Position numbers and translations under genes: made by a program
Source: Nostoc sp. ATCC 53789
GTDB lineage: Bacteria; Cyanobacteriota; Cyanobacteriia; Cyanobacteriales; Nostocaceae
DNA: 64,000 nt
NCBI RefSeq assembly: GCF_009873495.1
Contig: NZ_CP046703.1
Span: forward strand, 3,576,501 to 3,640,500
Direction of reading: 5' to 3'
Shown: positions 1 to 7,524 of the stretch, piece by piece
Layout: each line of letters begins with the position of its first letter
Position numbering within the stretch: position 1 is the first letter of the stretch
The notes under the pieces: generated by a model
Database searches by the model: none
Told to the model about the DNA's origin: nothing
What the model saw: only the letters and a program-made list of their open reading frames with translations

Positions 1-420
1 CCCTTTTTCCAACGTTGGAAGGAAAGTCAGGAACAATATCGCCAGGAAATTCATGATAATTTCCACCCTCTACCTGTGAAAGAAGTTCCCCTATTTTCTG
101 AAGAAATGTGTGGATTAGCTGCATTGGAACGCCTCAAGGAAACTCTTTATAAAGATGAAGATCCGACTCAGGTTTATTACAAAGAAACTACTCTTAGAGT
201 CGTCCAAGAGGAAAACCAATACAGCTTAGAAATTTATCTACCTGGTATTCCTAAAGACCAAGTTCAACTAAGTAAAACCGGAGACGAATTAAACATTACT
301 ATTGGCAACCATCGTCGTAACTTAGTTTTGCCACAAGCCTTAGCAGCACTACAACCAGGAGGGGCAAAGATGGAAGATGACTATCTAAAAATCCGCTTTG
401 CTGACAACACCAGAGTTTAA
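1..420 (+). CDS. ArsA/Get3-family ATPase, C-terminal part (partial)
   Basis: The reading frame is open from the first base of the window, so this is the 3' end of a longer gene; the first internal ATG at 76 is not the true start. The visible 139 residues hold a C-terminal HSP20-like beta domain (around [20 protein letters not shown] and [18 protein letters not shown]), the arrangement found at the end of cyanobacterial ArsA/TRC40-family ATPases. The P-loop ATPase part lies outside the window, so activity cannot be judged. A terminator-like hairpin follows about 70 bases downstream. The HSP20-like fold is my reading of the pattern. An isolated small heat-shock protein is less likely, because the frame runs upstream without a start. 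Confidence 0.75.
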   Translation, partial: PFFQRWKESQEQYRQEIHDNFHPLPVKEVPLFSEEMCGLAALERLKETLYKDEDPTQVYYKETTLRVVQEENQYSLEIYLPGIPKDQVQLSKTGDELNITIGNHRRNLVLPQALAALQPGGAKMEDDYLKIRFADNTRV

Positions 421-492
421 TTTTGTTGAATGTTTATCTGTCAACAAAAAGTTAGAACTAACAAGCAATAACTCTATCTTAATAGCTAGTAC

Positions 493-519
493 AGACGCAA
501 TTTTTTAGCGTCTTTTTTT
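493..519 (+). terminator. Rho-independent terminator of the ArsA-family gene
   Basis: A 6-bp stem AGACGC / GCGTCT with an A/T loop is followed directly by a run of seven T. It lies between the ArsA-family stop codon and the next gene, in the right place and orientation to end that transcript. Confidence 0.75.
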
Positions 520-674
520 ATAATTTTTTGATGAATTTTTACATAAGATAAAAATATTTTCACTAGTAATTAGACCGTAGTTTTACTGAAGACAAATTGA
601 TGAAATAAATTTCACAATGTTGTTAGAATTACTAATTTCATTTTGCAAACTACTAATTTATTTTTCTATAAGCA

Positions 675-3600
675 ATGACCTCCAATCCTGAACAAAATTT
701 TTTATATAGCCAGGAAGAAAGTTTACTACGCCGGATTACAAACCGTATCCGACGAAGCTTGGAGTTAGAAGAAATTATCACAGTGACAACGGCAGAGGTG
801 CGATCGCTATTAAAAACTGACCGAGTGATGATTTACAAATTTCATGCCGATGGTAGTGGTCAGGTCATTGCTGAGTCAATTTACAATAATCGTTTACCGT
901 CATTACTAGGGCTGAATTTCCCAGCAGACGATATTCCACTCAGTGCCCGTGAGCTATTTATAAAATTACGGGTGCGTTCTGTTGTGAATGTTGATACTCA
1001 AGAAATTGGTCAAATTCACTTACGTGACTTGGATAATGGAGAAACTGTCTCAGAGCAGATCCGTTACCGTTCTGTAGACTCCTGCCATATTGAATATTTG
1101 ACGGCAATGGGGGTAAAATCCTCTGTGGTAGCGCCTATTCTCTATCAAGATCAACTCTGGGGACTACTGGTTTCTCATAATTCGGAAGCGCGTTTGATTT
1201 CAGAATATGAACTAGAAGCAGTGCAGATGGTGGTAGAACAACTCTCTGTAGCGATCGCTCAAAGTAGTCTGCTCACTCAAGTCCGCAAAACAGCCGAACA
1301 AGAAACTATCATTAACCGCATTGCTACTCTGCTGCATTCACTACCGACCATTGTATTACAACCAGCTTTAGAAGCGGCTGTTACTGCCTTTAATGGTGTT
1401 GGTGGCAGGCTTTGCATTAGAAATGAAGCTTTTGATTTCAACAATGGCAACATGGCCAGCTTAACAGAATGCTTAATACCAGGAAACACTTGTATCAAGC
1501 TTTTTATCTGTGGACAGCAACCTGTGATGCCAGAACAAACTATATATCCACTAATAGAGCAGTATGGTATCTGGCAAGAACACTATAAGTCTGGTAACTA
1601 TGATGTTTGGGCAATTTCAGATTTATATAATAGTCCTGAGTTGCGAAGTTTACAAATTGCTTTTCAACCAACTAAAATTCGCGGCATATTAACAATCCCA
1701 CTCCAGTATCGTCAGCAGTTACTGGGCTACTTAAGTATTTTCCGCAATGAAATAGATACAGAGACTTTATGGGCAGGACAGTATGACAGCGATCAAAGAC
1801 AACTGTACCCCCGGCGATCATTTGAGGTTTGGCGCGAATCTAAAAAAGCGCAAGCTCAAAAATGGACGAATGAAGAGATTGAACTGGCTAGAAATCTAGG
1901 TAAACACTTTGCTTCAGCAATTCAGCAATATGAATTACAGCAACAAGTACAAGTCTTCAATGAAAATTTGGAAAAGCAAGTTAAAAGACGCACAGTTGAG
2001 TTAAAACGGTCATCGGAACAAGAACAAGCTGTGTTTAAGGTTATTGCCGAGATTCGAGAATCTCTAGACACAGATACTATTTTTCAAACCACGACTAAAG
2101 AGGTTTGTCAATTAATCAAAGCCGATCGCGTTTCTGTTTATCGTTTCGATTCTAATTGGGGTGGTGAATTTGTCGGGGATTTCGAGGCTGCTAGTCCATA
2201 TTGGTCGAATGAGTCAGAGATAGGTATTAATACAGTATGGAATGACACCTACTTACAAGATACAGAGGGAGGACGCTACCGCAAGAATGAAACATTTGCA
2301 GTTGATGACATCTACAAGATGGGATTCGCTAAGTGCCATATCGACAATCTAGAGCAGTTTCAAATTCACGCTTTTGTGCTTGCTCCGATCTTTGTTGGGC
2401 AAAAACTTTGGGGTTTGCTGGCAACTTATCAACATACTGGCCCTCGACAATGGAAAGCCTCTGAAGTTAACTTTCTCAGTCAGATTGCGGCCCAAATGGG
2501 TGTAGCGCTCCAGCAAGCTGAATTACTCACTCAGACACGACAACAGACGTTAAATTTACAACAAGCAGCAGAACAACAACGGGTATTGTTTGAAGTTGTC
2601 GCCAAAGTTAGGGAATCTCTCGATCTAGATGCGATTTTTCAGACAACCACCCAAGAAATCTGTAAATCACTACAAGCGGATCGAGTTGCAGTCTTTCAAT
2701 TTCAGGCTGATTGGAGTGGTGAATATATTGCCGAGTTTGTGAGCGATCGCTGGGTAAAACTAGTAGGTTATGATACTAAGACAGTTTGGCAAGATAGCTA
2801 TTTGCAGGAAACCCAAGGTGGCCGATATCGTCACAATGAAACCTTTGCAGTGGATGATATTTATCAAGTTGGACATTCTCAATGCCATATTTTAGTTCTA
2901 GAGCAGATTCAAGCAAGGGCTTATGCGATCGCACCTATATTTATTGGTCAGCAACTATGGGGCTTGTTAGCGGCTTATCAAAACTCTGCACCCCGCCATT
3001 GGGAAGCCTCAGAAATTAAGTTTATTGCTCAAATTGCCAATCAGCTTGGGGTTGCACTCCAACAAGCCCAATTACATAATCAAACCAAAGAGCAGACAGA
3101 AAAGCTGACTCAAGCTCTGCATGATTTAAAGCAAACTCAAACCCAACTGATCCAAACTGAGAAAATGTCCTCATTAGGTCAACTGGTAGCTGGTGTTGCT
3201 CACGAAATTAATAACCCCGTCAACTTCATTTATGGCAACATCAATCATGTCAACGATTACGCCCAAGATTTGCTGAGTATACTAGAACTCTATTTACAAA
3301 ATACCCCGAACCCCAGCCCTGAGATTCGCGATCGCACCTTCGAGATAGACTTAGAATTTCTCATCGAAGATTTGCCGAAAACTCTATCTTCCATGAAAAT
3401 TGGGGTTGATCGCATCCGTCAGATTGTCTTGGGTTTACGGAATTTCTCTCGCCTTGATGAGGCAGAAATGAAACCGGTTGATATTCACGAGGGCATTGAT
3501 AGCACTTTGCTAATTTTGCAACATCGTTTGAAAGCAAAACCAGAAAGCCCGGCTATTACATTAGTCAAAGAATACAGTGAGCTTCCCTTAGTAGAATGCT

Positions 3601-3983
3601 ATGCCGGGCCACTGAATCAAGTATTTATGAATGTTTTAAGCAATGCGATCGATGCTCTTGAAGATTACAGGGAATCTCCATCAAAACTTCATAGCGGTCA
3701 AATTACTATTCGTACTGCTATCGGAGAGCTTGAAGGCAATATCAAAAGCGTAATAATTCGCATTGCAGATAATGGCTCAGGAATACCCGAAGCTTTGAAA
3801 GCAAGAATCTGTGACCCATTTTTCACTACTAAACCAGTGGGAAAAGGCACTGGTTTGGGGTTATCAATAAGTTATCAAATTGTCGTGGATAAACACGGTG
3901 GTGTGTTGAAATGTGATTCTCAGCCGGGGTTAGGTACAGAATTTTGGATTGAAATTCCGGTGAGCCAAATTACCAAATCTTAA
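675..3983 (+). CDS. Multi-GAF bilin-type sensor histidine kinase
   Basis: A soluble 1102-residue sensor kinase. Order seen: GAF1 (about 25-200) with a phytochrome-like PADDIP stretch and a Cys-His pair at Cys137 (CHIEYL); GAF2 (about 210-420) with a long insertion and no candidate Cys; a short coil; GAF3 (about 460-620) with Cys554-His in [14 protein letters not shown]4 (about 640-805) with Cys737-His in [10 protein letters not shown]; a coil; the H-box GVAHEINNP with His843; then an HATPase with N box (NVLSNAID) and G boxes ([15 protein letters not shown]). GAF3 and GAF4 carry the [14 protein letters not shown] pattern of red/green-type cyanobacteriochromes. No membrane segment or receiver is present, so it must signal to a separate regulator. 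Bilin binding is inferred from the cysteines; GAF1 is the less certain of the three. Confidence 0.9.
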   Translation: MTSNPEQNFLYSQEESLLRRITNRIRRSLELEEIITVTTAEVRSLLKTDRVMIYKFHADGSGQVIAESIYNNRLPSLLGLNFPADDIPLSARELFIKLRVRSVVNVDTQEIGQIHLRDLDNGETVSEQIRYRSVDSCHIEYLTAMGVKSSVVAPILYQDQLWGLLVSHNSEARLISEYELEAVQMVVEQLSVAIAQSSLLTQVRKTAEQETIINRIATLLHSLPTIVLQPALEAAVTAFNGVGGRLCIRNEAFDFNNGNMASLTECLIPGNTCIKLFICGQQPVMPEQTIYPLIEQYGIWQEHYKSGNYDVWAISDLYNSPELRSLQIAFQPTKIRGILTIPLQYRQQLLGYLSIFRNEIDTETLWAGQYDSDQRQLYPRRSFEVWRESKKAQAQKWTNEEIELARNLGKHFASAIQQYELQQQVQVFNENLEKQVKRRTVELKRSSEQEQAVFKVIAEIRESLDTDTIFQTTTKEVCQLIKADRVSVYRFDSNWGGEFVGDFEAASPYWSNESEIGINTVWNDTYLQDTEGGRYRKNETFAVDDIYKMGFAKCHIDNLEQFQIHAFVLAPIFVGQKLWGLLATYQHTGPRQWKASEVNFLSQIAAQMGVALQQAELLTQTRQQTLNLQQAAEQQRVLFEVVAKVRESLDLDAIFQTTTQEICKSLQADRVAVFQFQADWSGEYIAEFVSDRWVKLVGYDTKTVWQDSYLQETQGGRYRHNETFAVDDIYQVGHSQCHILVLEQIQARAYAIAPIFIGQQLWGLLAAYQNSAPRHWEASEIKFIAQIANQLGVALQQAQLHNQTKEQTEKLTQALHDLKQTQTQLIQTEKMSSLGQLVAGVAHEINNPVNFIYGNINHVNDYAQDLLSILELYLQNTPNPSPEIRDRTFEIDLEFLIEDLPKTLSSMKIGVDRIRQIVLGLRNFSRLDEAEMKPVDIHEGIDSTLLILQHRLKAKPESPAITLVKEYSELPLVECYAGPLNQVFMNVLSNAIDALEDYRESPSKLHSGQITIRTAIGELEGNIKSVIIRIADNGSGIPEALKARICDPFFTTKPVGKGTGLGLSISYQIVVDKHGGVLKCDSQPGLGTEFWIEIPVSQITKS

Positions 3984-4063
3984 AGAAAATTAACTTCCAT
4001 AGTAAAGCTGAAATCAGTTGAAGGAACCAGAAGAAATCATTCTTTGATGAGAAATACAGCAGT

Positions 4064-4168
4064 ACTGTAGGGGCAATTCATGTAGACACAAAGCGGCTAC
4101 TCTTACGAGAATGCTTTCAGCGAACCCGCAGGGTATTGCCCCTAACGCGTGTAGTTTTGCGTAAGTCC
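4064..4168. repeat. Intergenic repeat, GTAGGGGCAATTC/TTTTGCGTAAGTCC type
   Basis: Between the convergent kinase and CHAD genes lies a GC-rich stretch that starts with TGTAGGGGCAATTCATGTAGAC and ends with GTAGTTTTGCGTAAGTCC. Close relatives of both ends occur at 53573-53733, of the first half at 52217-52268 and 44673-44700, and of the TTACGCAAAA end at 29436. No coding potential was seen; it behaves like a MITE-type mobile repeat. Confidence 0.6.
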
Positions 4169-4182
4169 GAAAAGAGCAACTT

Positions 4183-5166
4183 TTAATTTATTACCCCTGA
4201 AAGTGGGTGTAATATTGTTAAATGAAAACTATGCCTAGTTTCAACTTTCAAATACCGTTCTTGTAAGGGTTGCCACTGCTGCCACGACTGATAACGATTT
4301 TCAGTTAACAAACTAGCAAGAGTAGGCAACTCAGTCTTAATTTCTGATTTAAATACCTTGCCAAGCCAGTCAGTTAAGACCGCACTATCTTGCATCGTAC
4401 CCAAAATTTCTTGGATATTTTTCACTTCTGTCATATAAGCTCCGTAAGACTCACCATATAAGTCTGTAAATAGCTCCATCTGGTAGCGTATACGTTTAGC
4501 TTCTTTTCGCAAACTATGCAGAATTTCGCCTTGTGTTGTTAATTGTTCTTCTATCTTTTCTGGTTCCCAATTCTTCTGAATTTTTACCTCTGCTTCCACA
4601 AGTTGAGTACCAACTAGCCAACCTGGATGTAGTAAAAAGTTACTCACTTCTGGTAGAAGTAAATCTGGTAGTACTTGTTGGATAGTAATAGATGCCAATG
4701 GTTGATAACTTGGTTTATCTAACCACTTATCTAATGCCTCTTTTAAAGACTTGTAAGATTCATCTTTTAACGTTTTCTGTACACTTGATAGTACATCTTC
4801 ACGTTGTTTAGCTAAAGCGTTGAAAGCTGTTTGTAAAGATTCTTGTTCTTTGTGGGGTAAGTTTGGTTTGTAATTGGTTTCTAAACTTTCTTTAAGTACG
4901 TCTAAATCTCGCAGATTACCAAGACGACGGGCTATTTTACCAATATTTTTATCGCTGATTGGTTTTGGTACATCTATTGCTAGTCCAAACCTAGTTACAG
5001 CCGTGCGTAAACGACGCATTCCTACTCGCATTTGATGAAGCGCTTCTGGATCTTCATCTTTCTTTACTGATTTTTCCCACTTCAAGGTTTTCTTAAAGTG
5101 TTTTTGAATCGCTTGGTAGGCGTAGTCCCCTAGAGTTTTTACCGTGGTTTGTGTGGCTAATTTCAT
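4183..5166 (-). CDS. CHAD domain-containing protein
   Basis: A 327-residue, mostly helical, Lys/Arg-rich protein with the CHAD (conserved histidine alpha-helical) hallmark ALHQMRVGMRRLRTA near residue 43, then RRLGNLRDLDVL, and a second half-repeat with LHSLRKEAKRIRYQMELF and IQEILGTMQDSAVL. CHAD domains bind inorganic polyphosphate through basic surface residues. No CYTH/triphosphatase domain is fused, so it is a stand-alone CHAD protein, probably associated with polyphosphate granules (inference). It starts at an ATG (5166) and is divergent from the DUF3616 gene across about 280 AT-rich bases. The phosphate-importer genes lie 25 kb away, so no operon link is implied. Confidence 0.88.
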   Translation of the reverse strand: MKLATQTTVKTLGDYAYQAIQKHFKKTLKWEKSVKKDEDPEALHQMRVGMRRLRTAVTRFGLAIDVPKPISDKNIGKIARRLGNLRDLDVLKESLETNYKPNLPHKEQESLQTAFNALAKQREDVLSSVQKTLKDESYKSLKEALDKWLDKPSYQPLASITIQQVLPDLLLPEVSNFLLHPGWLVGTQLVEAEVKIQKNWEPEKIEEQLTTQGEILHSLRKEAKRIRYQMELFTDLYGESYGAYMTEVKNIQEILGTMQDSAVLTDWLGKVFKSEIKTELPTLASLLTENRYQSWQQWQPLQERYLKVETRHSFHLTILHPLSGVIN

Positions 5167-5272
5167 AATTGAGCTTAATTACTACCTCATGAGGTTATTG
5201 CATAATAACATTAGTTAAAAATTTATATCTAGTTTTAATATATTTTTTATTCAATGAAGTTGTTACGCTTTT

Positions 5273-5309
5273 TATTACTATTGATAGTTGCATAATATTA
5301 ATAGTAATA
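5273..5309. promoter_or_regulatory. AT-rich inverted repeat in divergent intergenic region
   Basis: Perfect 10-bp arms TATTACTATT and AATAGTAATA are separated by 17 bases, midway between the divergent CHAD and DUF3616 starts. It could be an operator for either gene. No regulator could be assigned, and AT-richness raises the chance of coincidence. Confidence 0.3.
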
Positions 5310-5447
5310 TACGCTATCTACCAAAGGTCTAAAAAGCCGATTCACTTTTGCGATTTAATATGTACAATAGCTGATCATATTTTTTTACATGAATAATTTA
5401 TTATGATAGCATAATTAACCTTTTTGCAATCATCAGGATGATTTAGA

Positions 5448-6515
5448 ATGTCAAACTCACATTTACTGAATCAAGTTATCTTGACTTTTATAGATAATTT
5501 TAAAGAACATAGAGAAGATTTATCAGCATTGTTGCTAACACATCAGAAGTATTTATGGTTAGGGTCAGATGAAACTTCAACTATTGAGCGTCTGTCTTTA
5601 GTTGATACTGATAAATTTACAGACCATCAACAATTTCGGGTAGCAGAATTTATCAATCTACCTGCACCAGAAAATGAAGAAATAGATATAGAGGGACTTG
5701 CTTACACTGATGATTATCTATGGTTTGTTGGTTCTCATAGTTACAAACGTAAAAAGCCGAAACCTGATAAGACTGATGCACAAAACTTGAAACGGCTGGC
5801 AAAAATTGAATCAGAGCCTAACCGTTACGTATTAGGCCGGATTCCTCTAATAAACGGTAGCTTATTCTCATCTTACCCGCATCCCCAAAATCCAGATATG
5901 CAGTTGAATGCCGCTAAACTAGAGGTAACGGAACAGGGTAATTTGCTGATGACAGCTTTGGCAGACGACCCTCATTTAGGCTTGTTTATCAAGGCATCAA
6001 TTCCAGGAAAAGATAATGGCTTTGATATTGAAGGAATAGGCGTTTATCAAAACCGGATTTTTTTGGGTTTGCGTGGCCCTGTATTGCGGGGTTGGGCTAT
6101 GGTGCTAGAAATTGAGTTAGAAGATTCTAGCGCTGGAATTCTAAAACTGCGGCAAATTGGGGAAGCAAAAGAATTATATAAAAAGCATTTTGTCTGGTTG
6201 AATGGTTTGGGAATTCGGGATTTGTGTGTAGATGGCAAAGATTTGTTGATTTTAGCTGGCCCAACGATGGATTTAGATGGGCCTGTGCAAATTTATCGTT
6301 GGGTTAATGGCGTGAATCTGCGAGAAAATATCTTTAGCAATCCAGATTTTGTCCAGGATATTCCTTATGGAAATCGGGAAGATCATGCTGAGGGAATGGC
6401 GCTGTTTCAGGATGTGGCTGGTATACCTTCGCTATTGGTAGTTTATGACTCTCCAGCAAAAAGTAGGCTGGTGGGTGATGGTAGTGTAATAGCGGATGTG
6501 TTTAAGATGGAATAA
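5448..6515 (+). CDS. DUF3616 domain-containing protein
   Basis: A 355-residue soluble protein with no signal peptide or membrane segment. Repeated blocks such as DIEGLAYTDDYLWFVGSHS, FDIEGIGVYQNRIFLGLRGP and VDGKDLLILAGPTMD look like blades of a beta-propeller and match the DUF3616 family as I know it. The biochemical role of the family is not established. It starts at the first ATG after an AT-rich leader. The nearest downstream neighbour is a repeat island and then a convergent ferredoxin gene, so it is probably monocistronic. Confidence 0.75.
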   Translation: MSNSHLLNQVILTFIDNFKEHREDLSALLLTHQKYLWLGSDETSTIERLSLVDTDKFTDHQQFRVAEFINLPAPENEEIDIEGLAYTDDYLWFVGSHSYKRKKPKPDKTDAQNLKRLAKIESEPNRYVLGRIPLINGSLFSSYPHPQNPDMQLNAAKLEVTEQGNLLMTALADDPHLGLFIKASIPGKDNGFDIEGIGVYQNRIFLGLRGPVLRGWAMVLEIELEDSSAGILKLRQIGEAKELYKKHFVWLNGLGIRDLCVDGKDLLILAGPTMDLDGPVQIYRWVNGVNLRENIFSNPDFVQDIPYGNREDHAEGMALFQDVAGIPSLLVVYDSPAKSRLVGDGSVIADVFKME

Positions 6516-6531
6516 AGATGAAGTCAGAAGT

Positions 6532-6668
6532 CAGAATTCAGGAGTCAGAATCAAGACGCTCGTTCCTCTCTACGAGACGCTGCGCTATCCGCTTTTTCGT
6601 ACAGAATTCATTCTGTTAGCGGATAGCTAAGGTTTAGCCCATTCTGACTCATGACTCCTGAATTCTGT
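6532..6668. repeat. Composite inverted repeat island 1
   Basis: Left arm CAGAATTCAGGAGTCAGAAT and right arm ATTCTGACTCATGACTCC...GAATTCTG are inverted copies. They flank a GC-richer core with its own palindromic pieces (GACGCTCG..CGAGACGC; GCTATCCGC..GCGGATAGC). The same architecture recurs at 7222-7446 and 38820-39033. No gene is present. Confidence 0.65.
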
Positions 6669-6699
6669 TCGATAAAGATGAATTTTGGTTTTTAGATTG

Positions 6700-7104
6700 T
6701 TAAAGGTTAGTGGAGATAGCTTGTACGGGACAAGTGGGGATACATTGTTCGCAGACGATGCAACGCGATCGCGTGAATGTCAGTTTGTATGTCTCTGGGT
6801 GGAGAGTGAGGGCTTCGGTAGGACAAACCCCGGTACACAAGCCACAATGGACACAGACATCCTCATCGATCGCAATTTCGCCTAAAGTATAAGAAACGTT
6901 AACATGGCGCGATCGCATCCACTCGATGGCAGCATCTAGTTGATCGATATCCCCCGCTAGTTCCACTACTAGTTTGCCAATTTGATTTGGGGCAACTTGG
7001 GCACGGATAATATTAGCAGCGACGTTGAATTCTTTGGCCAGTACATAAGTGACTGGCATTTGCACGGCGCGTTTCGGGAAGGTTAGTGTTACTCGTTTTT
7101 TCAC
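6700..7104 (-). CDS. NIL domain / 4Fe-4S ferredoxin
   Basis: A 134-residue cytoplasmic protein with an N-terminal NIL-type ferredoxin-like fold (residues 1-75, as found at the C-terminus of methionine importer ATPases). A C-terminal double-cluster ferredoxin domain follows, with motifs CVHCGLCTGVCP and CIVCEQCIPTCP, each giving four Cys for a [4Fe-4S] cluster. In other bacteria NIL-Fer proteins act as electron donors or sulfur/methionine-linked redox proteins; the cyanobacterial partner is unknown. It starts at ATG 7104. Downstream (lower coordinates) it converges on the DUF3616 gene across repeat island 1. Confidence 0.88.
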   Translation of the reverse strand: MKKRVTLTFPKRAVQMPVTYVLAKEFNVAANIIRAQVAPNQIGKLVVELAGDIDQLDAAIEWMRSRHVNVSYTLGEIAIDEDVCVHCGLCTGVCPTEALTLHPETYKLTFTRSRCIVCEQCIPTCPVQAISTNL

Positions 7105-7221
7105 AGGTTTAGCAGAGGGTTTTTTCTGTTGTAGCGTATTGGAAGTTTTATGACTCGAAAGATTTAGACGATGTAGGTAGTAGGGAATGATGTGGTTTAA
7201 TTATTTAAAAAGCACCATAAG

Positions 7222-7446
7222 AAGGAGTCAGAAGACAGAATTCAGAATTCAGAATATCCCAGCAGTCAAGTCAGGGGTTTCAGTAAGGAAAGAATTTTTT
7301 CTTCTCCACGATAGCGACGCGGAAAGCGAGTCTTGCCTACGGCACGCTCCGCGAACGAGCGTCTTAAAATCGGGGGTTTTAAACCTCGATTCTCCATCCA
7401 GTCGTACAGAATCCAGAATGGATTCTGGCTCCTGAATTCTGAATTC
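7222..7446. repeat. Composite inverted repeat island 2
   Basis: The left arm ACAGAATTCAGAATTCAGAAT and right arm ATTCTGGCTCCTGAATTCTG are inverted copies. The core contains GTCTTGCCTACGGCACGCTC and further short palindromes related to those at 38934-38972. A coding-looking frame through it has repeat-derived codons only and was not accepted as a gene. Confidence 0.6.
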
Positions 7447-7524
7447 TTCTTCGATAATTTTTTCCCAATTTAAGTTTATGAGTTGTTATTTGTTGTATCC
7501 ATTTTAACTTGGAAAGCTTTTAAC

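Noticed and set aside
7483..7524. TTG start of the hybrid kinase
   Set aside because: The added 14 residues are hydrophobic and non-conserved; the receiver begins naturally at ATG 7525.
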